Origin: Rhizobiaceae bacterium
GTDB taxonomy: Bacteria > Pseudomonadota > Alphaproteobacteria > Rhizobiales > Rhizobiaceae
Reading direction: 5' to 3'
DNA length: 64,000 nt
Assembly: GCA_019635775.1 (NCBI GenBank)
Contig: JAHBYU010000010.1
Span: 62,001 to 126,000 of the forward strand
This document shows positions 1-9,213 of the stretch, in pieces. The stretch's first letter is position 1. Every line of letters begins with the position of its first letter. The notes under the pieces were generated by a model that was not told the DNA's origin, did no database searches, and saw nothing but the letters and a program-made list of their open reading frames with translations. Both the position numbers and the translations under genes were made by a program.

Positions 1-212
1 CGCTGGCGCTGTTGTCGGCCAATCCCGGGCAGGTATTGTCGCGTGACCGCCTCCTGCACGAAATCGCTGGTCGCGACTGGGATTTCGCTGACCGTACGGT
101 TGATGTCGTGATCCGCCGCCTGCGTCACAAGCTGAACGACGATTCGCGCCGGCCAAAAATTATCGGCACGTCGCATGGTGAGGGCTATCTGTTCGCAACC
201 AAGCCGTCATGA
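1..212 (+). CDS. torR: TorR-like OmpR-family response regulator, C-terminal part only
   Basis: Only the last ~70 residues are in the window; the reading frame is open to the left edge, so the receiver domain lies outside. What is visible is the winged-helix DNA-binding domain of OmpR/PhoB regulators: a recognition-helix stretch (DRTVDVVIRRLRHKL) followed by the wing and the typical end G(E)GYLF. The name TorR is inferred from the adjacent TorS- and TorT-like genes, since this domain alone does not distinguish family members. Its 3' end overlaps the 3' end of the convergent kinase gene by 28 bp. Confidence 0.8.
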   Translation, partial: LALLSANPGQVLSRDRLLHEIAGRDWDFADRTVDVVIRRLRHKLNDDSRRPKIIGTSHGEGYLFATKPS

Positions 213-3127
213 TCGGCCTTAGCCCCGGGATATCCGGCAACGAGCCGCAGCGCCTCGCGCATCGCCTCGGCATACAGCGCCTGACATTCTGCGAGATGCC
301 GTTCGATCTCCGTGCGCTTTTGGTCCGCCGCCGCCTCCTCGAGTCTGCCGGCGCTGAGAAACAGCGCTGCGAAGCCCGCCGCGGCCGCAGAACTGCGCGT
401 CGCATGGGCTAGGGCGACGATAGGTTCGATGGTCCCCCGGTCGAGGTTGAGGCGTATCTGTTCAAAGCGCTGTGGGATGGTCTTCTGCGCGGCGTCAAGG
501 ATTTTTTGGACGGTTGGGCTGCCGAGTTTACGCAGATCCTCATCGAAGGCCTCGCGGTCGATGGTGGCACGGGACACTGAGGCCGCCTTGTTAGGCATGG
601 CATTGGCCAATGCCCGATCGAGTGCTTCCGGCGTCAGCGGTTTGGCGACGTAGCCGTCCATGCCCGCAGCCAGGTAATGCTCGGCATCAGCCTTGAACAC
701 ATGCGCCGACATGGCGACGACCGGAAGTGTGCCGGCGCCGGGCACCATGCGCATGCGCTTCGTCGTTTCCACCCCGTCCATCTCGGGCAAGCCGATGTCT
801 ATCAGCACCAGATCGGGCAGTTTTGACGTCATGGCATTGATCGCGGCATGGCCGTCCCACGCCTCGGTCACGCGATGGCCCAGGCCTTCGAGGAAGGATC
901 GTGCCACCAGCCGCGTCGCCTGGTCGTCCTCAACCACCAGGACGTCGAGGCTCGGCTGTGCCTTACGACCCGACACCTTGCCCGTCTTGCCGCCGCGTTC
1001 CGCCTCTGCCCGACCTAACGGCAGTTTCAGCGTGAAGACGCTGCCATGTCCCGCCTCGGATGCCACGGTGAGGGTGCCACCCATCGTCTCGGCAAAGCGG
1101 CGGGAGATCGAAAGGCCGAGGCCAGTGCCACCGAACCGACGGGTGATCGAGGTCTCGGTTTGCGTAAACGCCTCGAATATGCGCTCGAAATCGTGGCGGG
1201 AAATGCCGATACCGGTATCCGCGACAGAGATCTCTACGTGCTGCGCGTCGGGTCCGGCGCCGGTGAGCTTGACCGCGACATCGATGCGGCCACGCTGCGT
1301 GAACTTGATCGCATTGCCCACCAGGTTGAAGACGATCTGGCTGAGCTTCGCGGCGTCGGCCTTATGCCGTGACCAGAGTCTGGCGTCCCAGGACAGTTCC
1401 ATCCACAGGCCTTTTTCGGCGGCCGAAGGGCCCATCAGACCGATGACGCCGGCAAGGGTGTCGCGCAACCGGAAGCAGACCGGATCGAGTCGGCTCATAC
1501 CGGATTCAACCTTGGAGTAGTCGAGGATGCTGTCGAGGATGCCGAGCAACGCCTGGCCTGCACCGGTGGCGACGTCCAGTTGCCGCCGGTGTCGTTGCGA
1601 CTGCTGTGCGTCCTTGAGGACGCGCAGCATACCCAGCATGCCGGTCATCGGTGTGCGGATCTCGTGGCTCATCGTGGCCAGGAAAGCCGACTTCGCACGG
1701 CTCGCGCTTTCGGCGAGCTCGCGCGCCTTAGCATGCTGCATCACCTCGCGCTGGAGCGACGTATTGGTTTCGCTCAGTTCCCGCGTGCGTTGCTCCACCA
1801 AGGTTTGCAGTTCCTCGCGGTGCCGGCGCAGCGCTTCGTTGGTCAGTTCACGCTCGACCTCCAGCACGCGACGCTCGCGTGATACGTCGCGGAAAGCTTG
1901 TACCGCGTCCGACAGGGCCTTTAGCTCCGGCACGCCGCCTTCGTCCTTGACGTCGACATTCAGGTCGCCACGCGTCAGTCGCCCCATGGCGTCGGTCAGC
2001 CGCCCGAGCCTGCTGACGATGCGACGCTGCACATAGAGCCACATCACCGACACTGCGGCGAGGATGGCCGCCAGCGACCCCAAAAGCAGCGCATATAGCC
2101 ATGACACGGCCTGGTCGGCCTGTCGGGCGGCACCCTGGGCAAAGACATCAGAATTGACGAACATGGCTCCAGCGATCGAGCCGATTTCGGCCGAGAGTTC
2201 GCCGTTGCTGCGCGCCACTTGGTCGAGTTCCTCGGCGATGTCTATCAGCCGCCTCTTTTCATCGAACAGGCTCTGGCCACGCGGTGAGGCGCTGATAGCC
2301 GCGCCCAGCACTTCGAGATGGCGCGAGGCCTCGGCCCGCCGTACCGGATCGTTGATGCTGGCGACGCGCCGCCGGACAACGCGCAGATGGTCGACGGCGC
2401 GGGTCTCGATCTCGGACACCTCCTGCCGGCCGAGGGCGCGCGTCAGCCGATTGACCAGCAGCGCAATCTGCGACGAGCGCAGCCGCAATTCCCACATGCG
2501 GTCGAGCAGATAGATATCCTGCTCTATAAGCCGGTCGAGCGCGTCGAAAGTCTCGGTGTTACGCGTATGGTCTTCGATCAACCCGTAGAGGTTGGCGATG
2601 ACCGCCGACGTACCGGCCGACGCGTTGGACACAAGAGTCTCGGCGAGGTCGACGATTGCCGTACCGCCTTCGATCGTCAGGCGAGACCGGCTGCCAAAGC
2701 GCGCCTCTATCATCAGCCGCTCGCGCACCAGCCGGTTCTGGATCGCAAGATTGGAGATGAGCCGGCGCATCGCGCCGTTCAGCCGTTCGGCAGTCGCCGT
2801 GTCAATCAGGGATGAGCCGATTGCTGTTGCCGAGCGGTCGATCTCCAGCGTCAGCCCGGCAAGATCGGCCTCGTGAATCGCACGCTGGTTCTCACTCTCG
2901 GAGTGGGTCAGCGCCGGGGCGGCAGCCACCAGCCTGGCGCTTGCATCGGCTGCTCGTCGCGTCGCCGCGACTGCGGGAAGTGCTACCTCGCTCAGCCGCG
3001 TCTGCGCCTGCGAGACCTCGCGCAGCACGAACCAGCCGACCACCCCCGATGACAGCGATACCACAGTAACGCCAATGAAGGCGAGAAGCAGCCTTGTTCC
3101 GATTCCCAATTGCCAGAAGCTTCGCAC
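185..3127 (-). CDS. torS: TorS-like hybrid sensor histidine kinase
   Basis: Membrane hybrid kinase expected to read TMAO (or a related N-oxide) through the periplasmic protein TorT and to phosphorylate TorR by a four-step relay. Taking the GTG at 3127 as start gives 980 residues. In order: a membrane segment near the N-terminus (about 6-34), a long periplasmic helical sensor, a second membrane segment (about 343-368), HAMP, a coiled coil, HisKA with phospho-acceptor His488 (in MSHEIRTP), an HATPase with N and G boxes, a receiver domain with Asp777 (VLIDIGLPEMDG) and a C-terminal Hpt with a probable His908. The frame stays open upstream to 3232, but a start there would run into torT. E. coli TorS is about 914 residues. 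The divergent torT start is only 39 bp away. Confidence 0.88.
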   Translation of the reverse strand: MRSFWQLGIGTRLLLAFIGVTVVSLSSGVVGWFVLREVSQAQTRLSEVALPAVAATRRAADASARLVAAAPALTHSESENQRAIHEADLAGLTLEIDRSATAIGSSLIDTATAERLNGAMRRLISNLAIQNRLVRERLMIEARFGSRSRLTIEGGTAIVDLAETLVSNASAGTSAVIANLYGLIEDHTRNTETFDALDRLIEQDIYLLDRMWELRLRSSQIALLVNRLTRALGRQEVSEIETRAVDHLRVVRRRVASINDPVRRAEASRHLEVLGAAISASPRGQSLFDEKRRLIDIAEELDQVARSNGELSAEIGSIAGAMFVNSDVFAQGAARQADQAVSWLYALLLGSLAAILAAVSVMWLYVQRRIVSRLGRLTDAMGRLTRGDLNVDVKDEGGVPELKALSDAVQAFRDVSRERRVLEVERELTNEALRRHREELQTLVEQRTRELSETNTSLQREVMQHAKARELAESASRAKSAFLATMSHEIRTPMTGMLGMLRVLKDAQQSQRHRRQLDVATGAGQALLGILDSILDYSKVESGMSRLDPVCFRLRDTLAGVIGLMGPSAAEKGLWMELSWDARLWSRHKADAAKLSQIVFNLVGNAIKFTQRGRIDVAVKLTGAGPDAQHVEISVADTGIGISRHDFERIFEAFTQTETSITRRFGGTGLGLSISRRFAETMGGTLTVASEAGHGSVFTLKLPLGRAEAERGGKTGKVSGRKAQPSLDVLVVEDDQATRLVARSFLEGLGHRVTEAWDGHAAINAMTSKLPDLVLIDIGLPEMDGVETTKRMRMVPGAGTLPVVAMSAHVFKADAEHYLAAGMDGYVAKPLTPEALDRALANAMPNKAASVSRATIDREAFDEDLRKLGSPTVQKILDAAQKTIPQRFEQIRLNLDRGTIEPIVALAHATRSSAAAAGFAALFLSAGRLEEAAADQKRTEIERHLAECQALYAEAMREALRLVAGYPGAKADHDGLVANR

Positions 3128-3166
3128 GCTATTGACAAGTCCCAGAGTTTGATAGGCTGATGAACA

Positions 3167-4270
3167 ATGCGTCAGCGCGAGCGGAAAGACGAGTCTTTGT
3201 TCCGGGTCAAGTGGTCGTCCCCCTTCCGGCATCTGCTGGTTTTGCTGGCGACGTTAGTGCTGGCGTCGCCAGCTTCGGCGCAGATGCACTGGCCAGTAGA
3301 CGTCTGGGAGCCGCCCTTCGACTTTTCCCGCCCGCCCGGCCGTATCGATTACCGGCCGCTTACGGCGGCGGCGAAGCGCTGGACGATTTGTGCCGCCTAT
3401 CCGCACATCAAGGATCCGTATTGGCTTTCGGTGAACTACGGCATGGTCGAGCACGCCCGTCGCCTCGGCGTCAGGCTTTCAGTTGTCGAGGCGGGTGGTT
3501 ATCCCAATCTGGAGCGCCAGATCGCCCAGATCACCGAATGCTCCCGATCCTCCGACGCGCTCATCGTCGGTGCGGTTTCCTATGACGGGCTGACGCTGGC
3601 GATCGGCGACATTTCGAAACGCATCCCCGTCGTCGCGGCGGTAAACGATATCAACAGCACCGGCATCACTGCAAAGTCCGCCGTGTCCTGGAAGGCCATG
3701 GGCCGGTCGATCGGTGCCTATTTTGCCGAGCGGCACCCAAGAGGCTTGCCGGCGGTCAAGGTTGCCTGGTTTCCCGGGCCGGAGGCGGCCGGCTGGGTCA
3801 GCTTCGTTCAGGCAGGACTGCTGCCGGAACTCCATAACAGCGCGGCCGATATCGTCGCAACGCGGTTCGGCGATACTGGCTTCGAGGCACAACTCCTGCT
3901 CCTCGAAGAGGTGCTTGAGGAGCATCCGGACATCGACTACATCATCGGCAGCGCAGTCACCGCAGACGCTGCGGTGAGCCTTTTGCGTGCCAAGGGCCTG
4001 TCGCGGGAGATCCGCATTCTCGCCGACTATTTCACCCACGGCACCTATCGCGCCATAAAACGCGGCAAGGTTCTGGCCGCGCCGACAGACTCTCCGGTAC
4101 TGCAGGGGCGCATCGCCGTCGACCAAGCGGTCCGCGCGCTGGAGGGTTCTCTGACCGTGCGCCATGCCGGCCCTGCCATCCGCGTCGTCGACCAATCCGG
4201 CATCTCCAGCTTCGGCGTCGCCGATAGCTTGGCGCCGGCCTGGTTCCAGCCAACGTTTGAGGTCGAATGA
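3167..4270 (+). CDS. torT: TorT-like periplasmic TMAO-sensing protein
   Basis: Periplasmic type-I binding-protein fold that hands ligand occupancy to the TorS sensor domain. It has 367 residues with an N-terminal signal peptide (hydrophobic stretch about 25-36, cleavage after ASPASAQ). The mature part shows the TorT-like ICAAYPHIKDPYWLSVNYGM block and a two-lobe periplasmic-binding core. The ATG at 3167 has weak ribosome-binding features. The length is somewhat more than the ~340 of E. coli TorT, mostly in the leader. No torCAD reductase genes follow in this window; they could lie left of position 1. The stop codon coincides with the left edge of the foreign DNA described next. Confidence 0.88.
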   Translation: MRQRERKDESLFRVKWSSPFRHLLVLLATLVLASPASAQMHWPVDVWEPPFDFSRPPGRIDYRPLTAAAKRWTICAAYPHIKDPYWLSVNYGMVEHARRLGVRLSVVEAGGYPNLERQIAQITECSRSSDALIVGAVSYDGLTLAIGDISKRIPVVAAVNDINSTGITAKSAVSWKAMGRSIGAYFAERHPRGLPAVKVAWFPGPEAAGWVSFVQAGLLPELHNSAADIVATRFGDTGFEAQLLLLEEVLEEHPDIDYIIGSAVTADAAVSLLRAKGLSREIRILADYFTHGTYRAIKRGKVLAAPTDSPVLQGRIAVDQAVRALEGSLTVRHAGPAIRVVDQSGISSFGVADSLAPAWFQPTFEVE

Positions 4271-4369
4271 CGGAAGCGGGGCGACAGGGCATTGTCCGCT
4301 TCCGCAAATCTACGCCTGCAACCGGAATCTCCAGCCAGCGATTTGGTGTCGCGCGGCGGTCAAATGCCT

Positions 4370-4623
4370 TTGAAGCGCAGGCAACGGCGACCAAAGAAGC
4401 TCAACGAGCAGGTATCGCGTTGGCCAGGAATGACCCTCGAACGTACAAGGGACGCAAACCGAGCTACACCCGCGCGCAGTTCGACAAGGTCGTTGCGATG
4501 CTGAACGCGGGCGAAGGTGCTTCAGCCATCTCGGCGGATACCGGGCTGACGCGGCAATCTATCCTGCGCATTCGTCAGGATCGAGCCGGCGCGGAAAAGG
4601 CCCTCGCGCTGTGGGGTTTGTGA
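4370..4623 (+). pseudogene. C-terminal remnant of a serine recombinase (resolvase/invertase)
   Basis: The open frame 4267-4623 starts at an ATG that overlaps the torT stop. Its first ~35 codons look like random read-through, and the rest matches the tail of resolvase/invertase proteins: linker RAGIALARNDPRTYKGRKP followed by a helix-turn-helix (VVAMLNAGEGASAISADTGLTRQSILRIRQD). The catalytic serine domain is absent, so the piece cannot recombine DNA by itself. It probably marks the left join between chromosomal DNA and the mobile region. The 254 bp from 4624 to hsdR hold no gene that I can recognise and should contain the hsd promoter. Confidence 0.75.
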
Positions 4624-4877
4624 GGGATAGCGTGCGGGGTGGGCTGCCGACGCATGCAAAGGCAGCAATAGGGCCGTATGCTGACTGTCCGGTTCGGTCA
4701 AGAAACTGACAAAGCCGACTTTCGGTCTCCCATCCCATCTCGGGTTGGCTTGTGATCGGGCGCCAAGCCCCATCGCGCTTCTTTGCGGGCTCCACTTCTT
4801 GCCGCTCTACCGCTACAAGTATCGAATCCTCGGAAGGGACCTGTATGGCTTTGTGACGGCGGAGCGGCATTCTCACT

Positions 4878-7800
4878 ATGAACACAACTGAAAGCGGCCT
4901 CGAAAAGTCACTTGTTACAAAGCTGCAGGACTTGAAATATGAGCATCGCCCGGACATCCGCGACCGCGCCTCGCTGGAGCTGAACTTCCGGAAGAGGTTC
5001 GAAGAACTAAACCGCGTTCACCTCACAGACGCGGAGTTCTCTCGGCTTCTCGACGAGATCGTCACGCCGGATGTCTTCACAGCCGCTCGAATCCTTCGTG
5101 AACGCAACAGCTTCATTCGTGACGACGGAACTCCGCTCAACTATACGCTCGTCAACATCAGGGCCTGGTGCAAGAATTCCTTCGAGGTGGTCAACCAGCT
5201 CCGGATCAACACGGACAACAGCCACCACCGATTTGACGTCATACTCCTGATCAATGGTGTGCCGGTCGTTCAGATCGAACTGAAAACCCTTGGTATCAGC
5301 CCGCGCCGGGCCGTGGAGCAGATCGTCGAGTACAAGAACGATCCCGGGAACGGCTACACCAAGACAATTTTGTGTTTCCTGCAGCTGTTCATCGTCAGCA
5401 ATCGCGATAGGACGTTTTACTTCGCAAACAACAATGCACGCCATTTCGCCTTCAATGCCGAAGAGCGTTTTCTGCCGGTCTACGAGTTCGCGGATGTCGA
5501 CAACAAGAAGATTGTCCACCTCGACAGCTTTGCAGAGTCTTTCCTCGTCAAGTGCACGCTCGGCCAGACGATCAGCCGCTACATGGTTCTGGTCGCAAGC
5601 GAGCAGAAGCTCCTGATGATGCGGCCCTATCAGGTCTACGCGGTCAAGGCGATCGTCGACTCCATCGCGCAGGACTGCGGCAACGGCTACGTCTGGCACA
5701 CGACGGGCAGCGGCAAGACACTGACTTCCTTCAAGGCGTCAACGCTGCTGAAGGACAATCCGGACATCGAGAAGTGTCTCTTCGTCGTTGACCGGAAGGA
5801 TCTGGATCGGCAGACGCGCGAGGAGTTCAACAAATTCCAGGAAGGCTGCGTCGAGGAAAATACCAACACCGCTTCCCTCGTTCGGCGCCTCTTGTCGGAC
5901 GACTACGCCGATAAGGTCATCGTCTGCACGATCCAGAAGCTCGGCCTCGCGCTTGACGAGAACAGCAAGCGCAACAAGCAGCAGAAGAAAGACGGCAAAA
6001 AGAGCTTCAAGGAACAGCTCGAACCCCTTCGCGACACGCGCATCGCCTTCATCTTCGACGAATGCCACCGCTCGCAGTTCGGCGAGAACCATAAGGCCAT
6101 CAAGGAATTCTTCCCGCGCGCCCAGCTCTTCGGCTTCACCGGAACGCCCATCTTCGAGCAGAACGCCGCCCAGCAGAAGATCGAAGACACCCAGGCCAGC
6201 ATGAAGACAACGGAAGACCTCTTCCAGCAGCGTCTTCATACCTACACGATCACGCATGCCATTGAGGACGGCAACGTCCTCCGGTTCCATGTCGACTATT
6301 ACAAGCCGCAGGGCAAGACGGTGCCCAAGCCGGGCGAACCGCTGGCCAAGCGGGCGGTGATCGATGCTATTCTCGCCAAGCACGACGCCGCCACCGGTCA
6401 GCGCCGGTTCAACGCCCTGCTCGCCACGTCGTCGATCAATGACGCCATCGAATATCATTCCCTTTTCAAGACCATGCAGGCCGAGAAATTGGCCGCCGAT
6501 CCCGGCTTCCGGCCGCTGAACGTCGCATGCGTCTTCTCCCCGCCGGCTGACGGCGATCCTGATGTGAAGCAGATTCAGGAAGACCTGCCGCAGGAGAAGG
6601 AAGACAACGCGGTCGAGCCTGAAAAAAAGAAGGAAGCGCTGAAGGCCATCCTCGCCGACTACAACGCCCAGTACGGCACCAATCACAAGATCGGTGAATT
6701 CGATCTGTACTATCAGGACGTGCAGAAGCGGATCAAAGACCAGCAATGGCCTGATGCCGACCTGAACAAGGCTTACCCCAATCAGCCGCACCACAAGATC
6801 GACATCACGATCGTGGTAGACATGCTGCTGACGGGCTTTGACTCAAAGTTCCTGAACACCCTCTACGTCGACAAGAACCTGAAGCATCACGGTCTCATCC
6901 AGGCCTTTTCGCGCACCAACCGCGTGCTGAACGCCACCAAGCCCTATGGCAACATCCTCGACTTCCGCCAGCAGCAGGCCGCAGTCGATGCCGCCATCGC
7001 TCTCTTCTCCGGCGAGGCCGCTGCCGAAAAGGCGCGCGAAATCTGGCTGGTCGACAAGGCCCCGGTGGTCATCCAGAAGCTGGAAACGGCGGTCCAGAAG
7101 CTCGACACCTTCATGAAGTCGCAGGGCCTCGATTACGCCCCGGACGCCGTGCCCAATCTCAAGGGGGACGCGGCCCGCGCGGCCTTCATTGAGCATTTCA
7201 AGGAGGTCCAGCGGCTCAAGACCCAGTTGGACCAATACACCGACCTGACGGACGAGAATCGCACCGCCATCGAGCAGGTCCTGCCGCGCGACAACCTGCT
7301 TGGCTTCCGCGGCGCCTATCTGGAAACCGCCCAACGCCTTCGAGCGCAGCACGGCAAGGGCCAGGATCAGGGCGACGGCAAGCCGAGCCAGGACGCCGAC
7401 CAACTGGACTTCGAGTTCGTACTCTTCGCCTCGGCCGTCATCGACTATGACTACATCATGGGTCTGATCGCTCGCTATTCGGAAAGCGTGCCCGGCAAGC
7501 AGAAGATGAGCCGCGCAGAGCTGATCGGCCTGATCCAGTCCGATGCCAAGTTCATGGACGAGCGCGAGGATATCACTGCCTACATCAACACCCTGAAGGC
7601 TGGCGAAGGCTTAAGCGAAAAGGCCATCCGCGATGGCTACAGCCGCTTCAAGACAGAGAAGAACGCGAAGGAACTGGCGAGCATCGCTGGCAAGCACGGG
7701 CTGGCGTCCGAGGCGCTGCAAGGCTTTGTCGATACCATCCTGCAACGCATGATCTTCGACGGCGAGGCGCTCACAGACCTGATGGAACCCCTTGGCCTGA

Positions 7801-7913
7801 ATTGGAAGGCGCGGCGGGTGAAGGAACTGGACCTGATGGCCGACCTGTTGCCGCTGCTGCTGAAGCGGGCCGCTGGGCGCGAGATTTCGGGGCTGAGCGC
7901 TTATGAACAGTAA
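4878..7913 (+). CDS. hsdR: Type I restriction enzyme, restriction/translocation subunit HsdR
   Basis: Motor and nuclease subunit of a type I restriction-modification complex; it translocates DNA with ATP and cuts at distant sites. It has 1011 residues, usual for the family. The N-terminal PD-(D/E)xK nuclease is visible: Asp120 (RFDVILL) and Glu134-Leu-Lys136 (IELK). The SF2 translocase follows with Walker A (TTGSGKT, Lys280), a DECH box at 394-397 and the FGFTGTP motif. The second RecA lobe contains MLLTGFDS and the AFSRTNR motif. A charged C-terminal domain should bind the HsdM/HsdS core. It is the first gene of a four-gene operon, and its end overlaps hsdS by 11 bp. All key motifs look intact. 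Confidence 0.95.
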   Translation: MNTTESGLEKSLVTKLQDLKYEHRPDIRDRASLELNFRKRFEELNRVHLTDAEFSRLLDEIVTPDVFTAARILRERNSFIRDDGTPLNYTLVNIRAWCKNSFEVVNQLRINTDNSHHRFDVILLINGVPVVQIELKTLGISPRRAVEQIVEYKNDPGNGYTKTILCFLQLFIVSNRDRTFYFANNNARHFAFNAEERFLPVYEFADVDNKKIVHLDSFAESFLVKCTLGQTISRYMVLVASEQKLLMMRPYQVYAVKAIVDSIAQDCGNGYVWHTTGSGKTLTSFKASTLLKDNPDIEKCLFVVDRKDLDRQTREEFNKFQEGCVEENTNTASLVRRLLSDDYADKVIVCTIQKLGLALDENSKRNKQQKKDGKKSFKEQLEPLRDTRIAFIFDECHRSQFGENHKAIKEFFPRAQLFGFTGTPIFEQNAAQQKIEDTQASMKTTEDLFQQRLHTYTITHAIEDGNVLRFHVDYYKPQGKTVPKPGEPLAKRAVIDAILAKHDAATGQRRFNALLATSSINDAIEYHSLFKTMQAEKLAADPGFRPLNVACVFSPPADGDPDVKQIQEDLPQEKEDNAVEPEKKKEALKAILADYNAQYGTNHKIGEFDLYYQDVQKRIKDQQWPDADLNKAYPNQPHHKIDITIVVDMLLTGFDSKFLNTLYVDKNLKHHGLIQAFSRTNRVLNATKPYGNILDFRQQQAAVDAAIALFSGEAAAEKAREIWLVDKAPVVIQKLETAVQKLDTFMKSQGLDYAPDAVPNLKGDAARAAFIEHFKEVQRLKTQLDQYTDLTDENRTAIEQVLPRDNLLGFRGAYLETAQRLRAQHGKGQDQGDGKPSQDADQLDFEFVLFASAVIDYDYIMGLIARYSESVPGKQKMSRAELIGLIQSDAKFMDEREDITAYINTLKAGEGLSEKAIRDGYSRFKTEKNAKELASIAGKHGLASEALQGFVDTILQRMIFDGEALTDLMEPLGLNWKARRVKELDLMADLLPLLLKRAAGREISGLSAYEQ

Positions 7914-9213
7914 GGAGAGATCGCCAACTGCGACGCTCCGGGAGTCCCTCTTGGTTCCCAGGCTGCGCTTTCCGGAGTTTGTCGGCCATCCGATGCAGGA
8001 TGTGCGGTTGGCGGATGCTACGTCGGAAAGCACTGAACGAAACGGCGCTGGTCAGGCCACATTGCAAGTCATGGGGGTGTCCAAGGTCGAAGGCATCGTG
8101 CCCATGGAGGAACGCATCGTCGCGGCTGACACGGCACGTTACAAATTGGTTCGGAAAGACTGGTTCGCCTACAATCCGATGCGGCTTAACATCGGCTCAA
8201 TCGCTCGTTGGCGCGGTCACGACGAGATTCTGGTTAGCCCGGACTATGTCGTATTCAAATGCAAGGGCGCAGGCCCTCACAGGCTCGATCCTGCCTACCT
8301 CGATCACTTCCGGCGCTCCCATGCATGGGAAGATTTTGTCTCGGAAAAGGGCGACGGAAGCGTTCGCGTTCGCATCTATTACAAGGACCTAGCGCGGCTT
8401 CAATTGGCGCTGCCGCACTTCCCCGAACAACAAAAGATCGCCGAATGTCTGGACTCGGCGGACGCTCTTATTGCCGCGCAGAGGCGGAAGGTGGAGGCTC
8501 TGAAGGCCCACAAGAAGGGCCTGATGCAGCGGCTTTTTCCGCGCCCTGAGCGTGTTGAGAATGGCATCAAAATACCTGCCGAAACCCAACCTCGCCTCCG
8601 ATTTCCAGAGTTTCAGACGGAAGCGGAGTGGAAGGAAGACCTCCTAGGGCGCATAGCTAAATTTTTCAAGGGCAAGGGAATTTCAAAAGCTGACATCCAA
8701 ACGGATGGCAAACGCCCATGCATTCGATATGGAGAACTATACACGCGCTATAATGAAGTTATTGACGAAGTTTACTCAAAAACGAACGTCGAGGAATCTG
8801 ATCTATTTTTGAGTAAGCGTAATGATGTAATTATTCCGGCTTCAGGCGAAACCAAGACTGATATCGCGAAAGCGTCATGCGTGATGCGTGATGATATCGC
8901 ACTGGGCGGCGACTTGAATGTCATCAGGACCGGCCAGAATGGCGTTTTCCTGAGCTACTTCCTCAATGGCCCCAAGAGACCGGAAATCGCCAAGGTCGCG
9001 CAGGGCGACACCGTTGTTCACCTTTATCCAAGCCAACTCGAGAAGCTTCGCGTTCGACTCCCGTCCCTTCCCGAACAGCAACGCATCGCCGATTGCCTGA
9101 CGTCCCTCGACAAGTTTATCGCCGCCGAGGCCCGAAAGCTCGAGACGCTCAAGGTCCACAAAAACGCGCTGATGCAGCAGCTCTTTCCGCAGGTCGGTGA
9201 GGCTGACGCATGA
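7903..9213 (+). CDS. hsdS: Type I restriction enzyme specificity subunit HsdS
   Basis: DNA-recognition subunit with two target recognition domains (TRDs) that set the bipartite target sequence. It has 436 residues. Each half ends in the conserved helical spacer: FPEQQKIAECLDSADALIAA near 167-186 and LPEQQRIADCLTSLDKFIAA near 388-407, each followed by a coiled coil ending in LMQ(R/Q)LFP. TRD1 spans about 20-160 and TRD2 about 245-375. The TRD2 DNA (8640-9000) is clearly richer in A and T than the rest of the operon, the usual sign of TRD exchange. Translation is coupled on both sides: 11-bp overlap with hsdR and ATGA overlap with the next gene. Confidence 0.95.
   Translation: MNSKERSPTATLRESLLVPRLRFPEFVGHPMQDVRLADATSESTERNGAGQATLQVMGVSKVEGIVPMEERIVAADTARYKLVRKDWFAYNPMRLNIGSIARWRGHDEILVSPDYVVFKCKGAGPHRLDPAYLDHFRRSHAWEDFVSEKGDGSVRVRIYYKDLARLQLALPHFPEQQKIAECLDSADALIAAQRRKVEALKAHKKGLMQRLFPRPERVENGIKIPAETQPRLRFPEFQTEAEWKEDLLGRIAKFFKGKGISKADIQTDGKRPCIRYGELYTRYNEVIDEVYSKTNVEESDLFLSKRNDVIIPASGETKTDIAKASCVMRDDIALGGDLNVIRTGQNGVFLSYFLNGPKRPEIAKVAQGDTVVHLYPSQLEKLRVRLPSLPEQQRIADCLTSLDKFIAAEARKLETLKVHKNALMQQLFPQVGEADA

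Noticed and set aside
4770-4840. tRNA-like stretch before hsdR (GGCTCCACTTC...CGAATCC)
   Set aside because: Arms do not pair into a cloverleaf and the order of elements is wrong.
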